Shown piece by piece: positions 33,502-40,354 of a DNA stretch of 64,000 nucleotides. A model generated the notes under the pieces. It saw only the letters and a program-made list of their open reading frames with translations. It ran no database searches and was not told where the DNA came from. The stretch spans positions 248,001-312,000 of the forward strand of contig JADFMN010000004.1 of the NCBI GenBank assembly GCA_022563855.1, in the 5' to 3' direction. The translations under genes were made by a program, and so were the position numbers. Origin of the DNA: Armatimonadota bacterium (GTDB taxonomy: Bacteria > Armatimonadota > Fimbriimonadia > Fimbriimonadales > Fimbriimonadaceae). Position 1 is the stretch's first letter. Each line of letters begins with the position of its first letter.

Positions 33502-33770
33502 CGCCATTACGGCCTGCAATAGGGTGAAGATCTAGCCATTGGGTCTGGGTAAAGGTAAAGTTCCGAGCTTCCAACGCGCAGCCTCTAGCAAGTTGCCAGC
33601 CTGGCAGCCGGGGCGACCCTTGGTCTCGCCGTCCATCGAGAACGACCTGAAATCGATACCTGGGCAAGGTCGCCCTGGAGCAGAAGCCACCATTGACATC
33701 CGTACACTAGATCCTTCAACTCTCAATAGCCTGACATGAACTTTTGCCTTGGACATGCGTCTACGCTGGC

Positions 33771-34994
33771 ATGAAAAGGCTCGTATACCTACTCATTGCA
33801 TCAGCGATCGGTTCCGCCTCCGCAAGCGCGCAAGTAAACGTTCGATCCTCTGAACTCAATGAGGCGACCTTCTCGAAGATCCGCGCCGCGATCCTTCTCA
33901 ACCCGTCGGCGGCGCAGTGGGAGACGATCCCATGGCAGCCCGAACTCGGGCCAGCGATCACCGAAGCACGCAAGCAGGACAAGCCGATCCTCCTGTGGAT
34001 GATGAACGGAAACCCCGTCGGCATGACTTGATTCAACGGTGTAAAGGACAGGCAGTTAGCCTGGGAAGACGAAGGAGTCAGGGAGCTAGTCAAGGGTTTC
34101 TTGCCGGCCACCGACGAAGTGGACAAGCTGCAGCGCGGCAACACGCCCGCGAGCAGGTTCTTCCGTCAGGTCATGACCCGCAACTACTCCAACCTGCAAA
34201 CCACGCAAGGCACCTACTTGGTGACGCCAAGCGGTGAGCTGCTGGGTTATGGTCACACGCTCGATCCTGCGGGGATGAAGACGTTCCTCAAGGACGGGCT
34301 GAAGAAATGGAACGCAATGTCACAGGCGGAGAGGCTCGGGAACGAAGCAAACATGGCCAAGAAGTCCTCGATGTATCCCGAAGACGGGCTCGTACTCATG
34401 GTCGCGCTGCACAAGTTCTATGAGAGAGAGCCGCGCACCGCGCGCGAGCTACGCGGACTGGTCGAGTGGAACAGGGACTACGCGTGGTTCAGCAAGGACG
34501 AAGCGCGACAGTTCCTCCCCAATGCTCCCAAGACGGGCGACAAGCACGAAGTGCCGACAAGCCTGATCAACCGGCTGGCGCGTTACCACTTCACGGACAC
34601 GGTTCTTGCTTGGGCAGACCCGTATCCGTTGAACAAAGTTGAATCCGCACAGCTGACGTCGACGGTCACTAAGATCGAAGGAAACATTGTTTCAGTGCGG
34701 TTCGACGGCGCCGTCAAGGTGTGGCAAGACGACCTTCCACGCTTCGGCTACTCCAGGGCGCGGCTCCCGCGCAAACCCGACCGCGGCTACGACGCAAAGC
34801 TCCTTGGTTATGCCACTTTCGACTTAGAAACGAGCAAGTTCGTGTCGTTCGAACTCGTCGCCAAGGGTGCCCATCACGGCGGTGGCGTGGGCGCATACAC
34901 TGTTCCGACGACCCTGGGCATCGTGCTTTCTCTCGCTGGGGACAGACCGATGGACCGGATCGAACCGCTGCACATCAGACAGTACGATTGGTGA
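33771..34994 (+). CDS. Predicted secreted selenoprotein, thioredoxin-like (in-frame UGA as Sec87)
   Basis: Read through one TGA (34029-34031), the gene gives 407 residues in a single frame. It has a Sec signal peptide (MKRLVYLLIASAIGSASASA-Q), then a thioredoxin-like segment ARKQDKPILLWMMNGNPVGMT-U-FNGVKDRQLAW, and a conserved-looking body to GIVLSLAGDRPMD. The sequence before the TGA (KPILLW) is the first strand of a thioredoxin fold, and the TGA falls where such proteins carry their redox Cys. I recall planctomycete relatives with Cys or Sec at this spot, but this is from memory. There is no Cys anywhere in the chain, so Sec87 would be the only redox residue. A hairpin 18 bases downstream looks like a bacterial SECIS. 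A nonsense mutation is the alternative. Confidence 0.7.
34049..34063 (+). promoter_or_regulatory. SECIS-like hairpin for Sec87
   Basis: CAGGC and GCCTG form a perfect 5-bp stem around the loop AGTTA. The loop begins 23 bases after the end of the TGA, inside the range seen for bacterial SECIS elements, and has G as its second base. It lies in coding sequence, as bacterial SECIS elements do. Confidence 0.5.
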
Positions 34995-35070
34995 TCGCTG
35001 TAGCTGCATCCCTCAGGTCTCGTTCTCTCTCATCACCGGACGTGCGCGAGCGACAAAAGCCATCATTCGG

Positions 35071-35076
35071 TACAGT
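35071..35076 (+). promoter_or_regulatory. -10 hexamer TACAGT, predicted leaderless start
   Basis: TACAGT ends 7 bases before ATG 35084, in the 89-base gap between the two predicted selenoprotein genes. The second gene may therefore be transcribed separately. Confidence 0.45.
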
Positions 35077-35083
35077 TGCACAG

Positions 35084-35557
35084 ATGACCATCCAGAACGA
35101 CCAGCCGTTCCCGACGATAAAAGCCTTCAGGCTCGATGGCGGCAAGAGGACACTGCCCGACGACCTTGGGCCGGGCTGGAGCGTGCTCCTCTTTTATCGC
35201 GGAGTGTGGTGAAGCTTCTGCCATCGGCAGTTGGCCGAGTTCCAGTCACAGTTCGAGCGGCTTCGGCGCCTAGAGACGCAGGTCGCGGCCCTCTCTTCGG
35301 ACTCTGAGGAAGAGGCGCGGGAGATGGTCGATCGCAACTCTTTGACCTACCCCATGTACTTTGGGCTCGACGCCGAGAGGACGCTGGCGGCGATCGGAGG
35401 CCATGTCAAGTTGGAGAAGGGGTTCGTGCAGCCGTCGGGGTTCCTTTTGCGGCCCGACCGGACCATCGTCCAGTTCACCCAGTCGAGCGGGCCGATTGGC
35501 CGGTTTGACGCCGTGGACGCGGTGAGCATCATCAAGTGGTACCAGGAGAGTAGTTGA
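35084..35557 (+). CDS. Predicted peroxiredoxin-like selenoprotein (UxxC, Sec43)
   Basis: Read through TGA 35210-35212, the gene gives 157 residues in one frame. The context LLFYRGVW-U-SFCHRQLAEFQ aligns with the AhpC/TSA-like motif YRGxWCPYCxxQL, with the TGA exactly at the peroxidatic Cys. C46 would be the resolving partner in a UxxC pair and is the only Cys. The rest is a complete peroxiredoxin-like domain (GLDAERTLAAIGG, then GFLLRPDRTIVQFTQ), and codon use does not change across the TGA. It has no signal peptide, so it is cytoplasmic. It probably reduces peroxides. Sec machinery (selA, selB, selC, selD) is not in the window. Confidence 0.8.
35218..35230 (+). promoter_or_regulatory. SECIS-like hairpin for Sec43
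   Basis: CTGCC ATC GGCAG, a perfect 5-bp stem starting 6 bases after the TGA. The loop is closer to the TGA and smaller than in well-studied bacterial SECIS elements. An alternative fold, GCCA/TGGC around 8 bases (35220-35235), is also possible. Confidence 0.35.
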
Positions 35558-35669
35558 GGGTGACGGACTCAACGAACGGCTCGCTTGCTTGGCCGATATC
35601 TCAGAACGGACTCCGCAGTTGGTCCCGAGGGTAGGCGTTGCACCGTCCGCACACTCAGGCAAGAAAGAT

Positions 35670-35723
35670 GGAGGGTGGCGCTCCTGCGACACCGCTCACG
35701 GTTTTGCAGGAGCAAAACCCTCC
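35670..35723 (+). terminator. Long two-part hairpin behind the selenoprotein genes
   Basis: GGAGGGT (35670-35676) pairs with ACCCTCC (35717-35723), and GCTCCTGC (35680-35687) with GCAGGAGC (35706-35713), separated by a 3x3 internal loop. That is 15 perfect base pairs. No T-run follows. It may be a terminator or another mobile hairpin repeat. The rest of the gap 35558-35767 shows nothing else. Confidence 0.5.
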
Positions 35724-35767
35724 AATTGCGCACCTTCAAAGGATAACATCACGCCAGGTGTGATCCG

Positions 35768-37558
35768 ATGACGACACTAATTCTCGCGGCACTGCTGACG
35801 ACTCAAGACCGAGGCGGGCTAGCCGGACTCGCGCAGAAGCACGAGGGGCAGTCCCGGCGCGCGACCTCGACGAGGCGCGAAGGCCCGGATGGCAACTACC
35901 TCAGAACTGCCAGACCAAAGGGCGACCTCAGCGAGCGCAGCAACTGGGACAACTTCCGTGTCGCGGCGGGTGAGACGCACGTGCTGATGGACGAAGAGGG
36001 GCCGGGGGTCATCACGCACATGTGGCTCACGTTCCTCGGCCCACAACCGCAAGGTTGGGCGCCGGACGGCTCGGCAGACCACCAGGAGATGCTCTTGAGG
36101 ATCTACTGGGACGGAAGCGAAAAGCCAGCCATAGAAGCACCGGTAGGAGACTTCTTCGCCAACGCGTTCGGCAAAAGGAGGGAGGTTATCAGCATCCCGG
36201 TCATCGTCGAGGACGCGGACTCTTACAACTGCTTCTGGCACATGCCGTTCCGCAAGTCCGCGAGGATCGAGATCGTCAACCAGAGCGAGAAGCCGATCTC
36301 CCTGCTCTACTACAACATCGACTGGATCAAGCGCGATTCCCTCCCGGAGGACACGCCGTACTTCTACGCGCAGTACCGCCAGGAGTACCCGGTCAAGAGC
36401 GGCCAAGACTACGTCGTGCTGGATACCGAGGGAGCAGGCCACTACGTTGGCACGGTGCTCAGCGTCAGGACAAGAAGCCCCAGCTGGTTCGGCGAGGGCG
36501 ACGAGAAGATCTACATCGACGGCGAGGAGCACCCTTCGATTTGGGGCACCGGCACAGAGGACTACTTTCTTTCAGCTTGGGGACTGAAGACGACCAGCAC
36601 ACCGTACTTCGGGACGCCGTTCTTCGACCAGTGGGGCATAGTCGGCGGCCACACGAGCGCATACCGGTGGCACATCAACGACCCACTCGTGTTCCAGAAA
36701 GGGATCAAGGTCACGTTCGAGCACTTCGGCTGGATCTCGCCGGATGAAAACCCCGACTACAAGAGCACTTCGTGGAACGAGAGGGAAGACGACTACTCGA
36801 GCGTCGCGTTCTGGTACCAGACCGGCACGCCGACCTTCGCAGCCCGCGCGCCGAGCGGGCCAGAGAGAAAACTCCCCTCTCTCGAAAGGGTGATCGCCTA
36901 CGCCCGCGACCACATCGAAAACCGCGGAGACTTCCCGGCAGAGACGCAAAACCTCTCCTTCTACGACGGCCCCCAAGTGCTCTACCGACCGACCAGCGAA
37001 AGAGACGCCTGGATCGAGATTCCGTTCGAGATCACCGAGAAGGAACCGCTGCGACTCCTGCTCAACATGACCACCAGCTACGACTTCGGCACTTACCAGG
37101 CGTACCTGATTCCAGTAGAGACTGTTTTGGAGTGCGGCGATTCATCGCCGCTTTTGCTACCGCAGGCCGAGCCGCTCGGCATTCGTTTGGGTTTGTTCGG
37201 TTTGGTCCGGATTGGTTCGGGTTCGTTCGGCGGTTCGGGAGTTCGGGAGTTCGGAGGGTCGCCGCAAAGTCCCGCCCCATATTCATCATTCATCAATCAT
37301 CAATCTGCAGTCCCCCTCGGCTCCCCCATCGACCTCTACACCAAGGAAGTCAAGAGCAAGGAGATCCACCTGCTCGACTTCTGGCCCGAACCCGGCATGT
37401 ACATCCTTCGGCTCGTATGTACCGGCAAGAACCCCCTCTCGAATGGCTACTACCTCGGCATGGAATCCGTACGCTTGAGAGAACGAAGACCGAGGGTCAA
37501 ACAGTACGGCCACGACAAGGACATGGACTGGCGAAAAGAACTGAAGCTGTACCGCTAG
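35768..37558 (+). CDS. GH172 (DUF2961) family protein carrying a repeat-derived insertion
   Basis: 596 residues. A weak signal-like start (MTTLILAALLTTQD) is followed by a complete DUF2961 domain. The hallmark GTGTEDYFLSAWG is near residue 261, and the typical end DFWPEPGMYILRLVCTGKNPLSNGYYLG then RLRERRPRVKQYGHDKDMDWRKE is present. Between YLIPVE (about 450) and SPIDLYTKEV (about 516) lie some 60 residues of non-family sequence. These are encoded by a copy of the intergenic repeat mosaic and remain in frame. Whether the enzyme tolerates this loop is unknown; it sits between two strands near the C-terminus. The substrate is probably a furanose-containing glycan. Confidence 0.83.
   Translation: MTTLILAALLTTQDRGGLAGLAQKHEGQSRRATSTRREGPDGNYLRTARPKGDLSERSNWDNFRVAAGETHVLMDEEGPGVITHMWLTFLGPQPQGWAPDGSADHQEMLLRIYWDGSEKPAIEAPVGDFFANAFGKRREVISIPVIVEDADSYNCFWHMPFRKSARIEIVNQSEKPISLLYYNIDWIKRDSLPEDTPYFYAQYRQEYPVKSGQDYVVLDTEGAGHYVGTVLSVRTRSPSWFGEGDEKIYIDGEEHPSIWGTGTEDYFLSAWGLKTTSTPYFGTPFFDQWGIVGGHTSAYRWHINDPLVFQKGIKVTFEHFGWISPDENPDYKSTSWNEREDDYSSVAFWYQTGTPTFAARAPSGPERKLPSLERVIAYARDHIENRGDFPAETQNLSFYDGPQVLYRPTSERDAWIEIPFEITEKEPLRLLLNMTTSYDFGTYQAYLIPVETVLECGDSSPLLLPQAEPLGIRLGLFGLVRIGSGSFGGSGVREFGGSPQSPAPYSSFINHQSAVPLGSPIDLYTKEVKSKEIHLLDFWPEPGMYILRLVCTGKNPLSNGYYLGMESVRLRERRPRVKQYGHDKDMDWRKELKLYR
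37121..37306 (+). repeat. Repeat mosaic (module D plus TTCGG tract) inside the GH172 gene
   Basis: 37129-37170 reads GGAGTGCGGCGATTCATCG, a hairpin, then CGCTTTTGCTACCGCAGGCCG, matching the terminator-type repeat at 22631-22672. It is followed by a stem (CCGAGCCGCTCGG) and then by TTCGG-rich sequence to about 37262, including TTCGGGAGTTCGGGAGTTCGG. The same order, D then TTCGG tract, occurs on the reverse strand at 8843-8766. Confidence 0.7.
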
Positions 37559-37673
37559 CAGAGTCTCCTAGCCTGTGCGAGACGCCAATCACAGAATGAA
37601 TTCTACCGGGCGTGGGGCACGCGTCAGGTATGGTCATGCCACCGGCGCGAACGCGCCGCCGAGGAGATTTGAT

Positions 37674-39017
37674 ATGAAAGTTATTGGCATCGTCGGCATC
37701 CTGGGTTTGGGCCTGGTTGCCGCGACCGCAATTTCGTTCTCGTTGTCCAGGGATGCTGTCGGAGCTTCTGCTACGGCGAGCAAAGCTTCGGAATCAAGTG
37801 AATTCGTGTCGGCGGAGTCGTTCTTCACAGGAACTGTGGTCGATAACGATGGTGCTGGCCCGCTCGCAACGGACTTGGAACGCGTTAATCCCAGGCGGGA
37901 ACTGCCCCAGGGCATGGAGTGGATAGCCCAGACCCCGCCGGTCGATACGTCCGGCATCGGCATGAAGACGGCAGACGGAGTGTTCGTCGGAGTCGTGCTC
38001 CCGTACGACACGCGCGAGGGCGACCAGGTCTCCACCGTCGTCGTCGCATCGGCGCCGCCGGGCGAGTCCGAGGCGATGTTCGCGGGCATGGTCATCGTGG
38101 ACCCCCAAGGCAAGAATCACGACGTAAAGCCTGGCGAGTTCATCACCTTCGCCGCTGTCGGGGCCATGGTCTGGAAGCTGCTCGACCGGGACGGCAACAC
38201 GGTCGCCGAGACGAACGTCGATCTAACGGACCAGGAGAGCCGCGACAACGAGTTCCAGCACGAGCCGATCATCGCCAGGTCGAAACAGGTGATCGACATC
38301 CCCGGCGACTTCAACGGAGACATGTCCGACACCAAGATCACGATCGCTGGCCAAGAGGCGACGATTATCGCCGAGAACCCGCGCGGCGCGGTCTTCGCAG
38401 TGCCCGACCTCGGTGAGAGGGTCGGCGAACTGGGGTGCGTCGTGGAGGAGGCCGGCGAGACGTATGAGATCCCAATGGTCGCTATCTCACTGAGCATCGA
38501 AGGCCCAAAGACCATGGTGCTTGGTCAGACCTCGAACATCAAGATCACGATCAACGGCCTGGGCGCTCTGGAGGACCTTCCAGAAGGGCAGATGGTCGAC
38601 AGTATCTACATCAAGTACCGCAACGACACCCCTGCGACGATCAGCTTCCCGAACCACAACGTGGACTCGCACGCGGTCGACATCTCGCAGGTCAAGGACG
38701 GTTCGTACACGTTCGAGGCGCCGATTACAGCCGTGTCGCCTGGTTCGTTCATGGTCGAAGCATGGAGCTGGGTCTATCTGGAGGCGTCGTACGGCCAATA
38801 CTGTACGTCGCGGCAGTGCTGCTTGGTCACGTGCGGAACCTGCACAGAGGGCTGGTTCTTCTGCAACGACGACGGCACGGTCAACTGCGCCAAAGTGGAC
38901 AAAGACAAGATTCAGTGCGGCCGGTGCGGCCAAGCCAACTGCAACAACAACCACTCGGGCGGCGCCGCTTGCGGTCACTGGTGGTGCAGTTGCCCCTTCG
39001 GTGCCTGCGGCTGCTGA
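37674..39017 (+). CDS. Secreted protein with C-terminal 15-Cys tail, unknown function
   Basis: 447 residues from ATG 37674, chosen for the GAGGAG 7 bases upstream and the hydrophobic start (MKVIGIVGILGLGLVAATAISFSL). The body (about 60-375) is beta-rich and looks like two or three immunoglobulin-like modules, for example DFNGDMSDTKITIAGQEATII and LGQTSNIKITINGLG. The last 73 residues contain 15 Cys in tight spacing (CTSRQCCLVTCGTC near the start, CSCPFGACGC at the very end) and several Asn, Gly and Trp. Such a tail could be a disulfide knot or a metal-binding module. I do not recognise the family. It lies between an intact GH172 gene and a GH172 remnant. Confidence 0.7.
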   Translation: MKVIGIVGILGLGLVAATAISFSLSRDAVGASATASKASESSEFVSAESFFTGTVVDNDGAGPLATDLERVNPRRELPQGMEWIAQTPPVDTSGIGMKTADGVFVGVVLPYDTREGDQVSTVVVASAPPGESEAMFAGMVIVDPQGKNHDVKPGEFITFAAVGAMVWKLLDRDGNTVAETNVDLTDQESRDNEFQHEPIIARSKQVIDIPGDFNGDMSDTKITIAGQEATIIAENPRGAVFAVPDLGERVGELGCVVEEAGETYEIPMVAISLSIEGPKTMVLGQTSNIKITINGLGALEDLPEGQMVDSIYIKYRNDTPATISFPNHNVDSHAVDISQVKDGSYTFEAPITAVSPGSFMVEAWSWVYLEASYGQYCTSRQCCLVTCGTCTEGWFFCNDDGTVNCAKVDKDKIQCGRCGQANCNNNHSGGAACGHWWCSCPFGACGC

Positions 39018-39037
39018 CGCCTCAGGAACGGCTGTGC

Positions 39038-39070
39038 GTTCCGGTGCGACCTGTCAGGTCGCACCGGAAC
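39038..39070. terminator. Near-perfect 33-base palindrome
   Basis: GTTCCGGTGCGACCTG (39038-39053) and its exact reverse complement (39055-39070) are separated by a single T. In RNA this is a very stable hairpin 20 bases behind the stop of the Cys-rich gene. There is no T-run on either side, so it may be a terminator for either strand or an RNA-processing or repeat element. Confidence 0.55.
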
Positions 39071-39222
39071 CCGGAAACTACATCCTGAAACTCAAGTACA
39101 TCGGCAAGAACCCCCTCTCGAACGGCTACTGCCTCGGCATCGAGTTCATGCGCTTAAGAGATCGACGGTCGAGGGTCAAACATTGCGCCCACGACAAGGA
39201 CAATGAGTGGCGAACTGAGTGA
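39071..39222 (+). pseudogene. Remnant of a GH172 (DUF2961) C-terminus
   Basis: The plus strand encodes PGNYILKLKYIGKNPLSNGY, then CLGIEFMRLRDRRSRVKH and DKDNEWRTE. This aligns residue for residue with the last 50 amino acids of the GH172 protein ending at 37558, with high nucleotide identity. No start and no upstream domain remain; the palindrome 39038-39070 directly precedes it. It is the decayed end of a second tandem copy. The beta-lactamase-like gene on the opposite strand ends inside it. Confidence 0.8.
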
Positions 39223-40286
39223 ACGCTGCGCGGCTCGTCTGCCTTGCGCCCGCTCTGCTCCTTGTATGCCGCTAGAATCCCCCGTGCCAGAGACTGCGCC
39301 TCGCTTCCAGAGCCGTTTCGAAAAACGAACACGGTCACCCCGCTTTCCAGCCCGCGGATCACGTGCGCCGTAAACCCCTGCGTGTTGCCGTGGTGCCACA
39401 CCACGCGCTCGCCATCGACCTCGTCCGGAAACCACCCGAACCCATACTCGCCGAGCGAACCGTCGTTCAGGGTGAACCGGGTCCACATCTTCTCCTTGAT
39501 CTCAGCGCTCAACAGGTCGTCCGACCGCAGGGCCTTGTCCCACAGAGCGTAGTCGAGAACGCTCGTCAAAACCCCGCCGCTGCCGTCGTAAGCCCTTGGC
39601 CGCGCGGGGTTGGGGTTGGAGTACGAACCGTCGCGCCGCCGGTAGCCGTTCGCGCGATGAGGGACGATCCGCCCCATCTCATAGTAGTGCGTCGCGGTCA
39701 TCCCCAGAGGCTCCAATATCCGCTCGGTCACGTACTCGCGCAGTAGCATCCCCGTGACCTTGTGCACTATCTGGCCTAGGGTCGCGAAACCGAAGTTGTT
39801 GTAGCGGTATTTCTCGCCCGGCTCCTCAGCAAGCTCTATGCCGTCAAAGAGAGCGACGAACTCCTCCGGCGTGTACTGTGCTGAGAACTGGAAGCCCGGC
39901 GCCCTGGGTATCCCCGATGTGTGCGACAGCAGGTGCTTGATCCGGATCTTGCCCCAAGACTCCGGCGCCGTCGGCAGATGATAGACAACGCGGTCCTCCA
40001 GCGAGAGCTTCCCCTCCTCGATCAGCATCATAGTCACCGCGGCGCAGAACGCCTTGGAGAGCGAGGCGATCTTGAACACCGTCTCCGGCCAGACCGCGGT
40101 GCCCGTCTCGATGTTCGCGAGCCCGTAGCTCCGGCTTTCTTGCAGTACGCCGTCCACGACGATCCCGAGTGCGACCCCGTTGATCCCGTCGGCGTCCATG
40201 TTCGCCCGCACCAGGTCGTCGATCTCGTCTGCCCGTGCGACCGAGCCGAGCAACAGCAGGAGAAAAAGCAAGCTCCGAGTTCGCAT
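39126..40286 (-). CDS. Class C beta-lactamase/D-aminopeptidase-fold serine hydrolase
   Basis: 386 residues. Signal peptide MRTRSLLFLLLLLGSVARA, then the penicillin-binding fold: SLSK (SxxK nucleophile motif), YNN (YxN) and HHGNTQGF (third motif, HxG form). Members are esterases, D-peptidases or cell-wall hydrolases as often as beta-lactamases, so no resistance role is implied. The final 30 or so residues (HSLSLSWAQCLTLDRRSLKRMNSMPRQ) are encoded antisense to the GH172 remnant and do not look like family sequence. The natural stop was probably lost and replaced. A TAAGAT box lies 6 bases before the ATG. Confidence 0.85.
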   Translation of the reverse strand: MRTRSLLFLLLLLGSVARADEIDDLVRANMDADGINGVALGIVVDGVLQESRSYGLANIETGTAVWPETVFKIASLSKAFCAAVTMMLIEEGKLSLEDRVVYHLPTAPESWGKIRIKHLLSHTSGIPRAPGFQFSAQYTPEEFVALFDGIELAEEPGEKYRYNNFGFATLGQIVHKVTGMLLREYVTERILEPLGMTATHYYEMGRIVPHRANGYRRRDGSYSNPNPARPRAYDGSGGVLTSVLDYALWDKALRSDDLLSAEIKEKMWTRFTLNDGSLGEYGFGWFPDEVDGERVVWHHGNTQGFTAHVIRGLESGVTVFVFRNGSGSEAQSLARGILAAYKEQSGRKADEPRSVHSVRHSLSLSWAQCLTLDRRSLKRMNSMPRQ

Positions 40287-40292
40287 CAGCGA

Positions 40293-40298
40293 ATCTTA
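40293..40298 (-). promoter_or_regulatory. -10 hexamer TAAGAT, predicted leaderless start
   Basis: On the reverse strand TAAGAT is followed by 6 bases and the ATG of the beta-lactamase-like gene. Confidence 0.4.
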
Positions 40299-40342
40299 CA
40301 CAGTTTCCGCATTTGAACGGCCAGCCGGGGTCGAGACACTGA

Positions 40343-40348
40343 TAGAAT
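40343..40348 (+). promoter_or_regulatory. -10 hexamer TAGAAT, predicted leaderless start
   Basis: TAGAAT ends 6 bases before ATG 40355. Divergent from the TAAGAT box of the neighbouring gene, 45 bases away. Confidence 0.5.
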
Positions 40349-40354
40349 AGAGCC

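Noticed and set aside
33744-34994. Pseudogene interpretation of the UGA-containing gene
   Set aside because: Only one stop, no frameshift, consistent codon use on both sides, TGA at a redox position, a SECIS-like hairpin, and a second gene with the same feature next to it.
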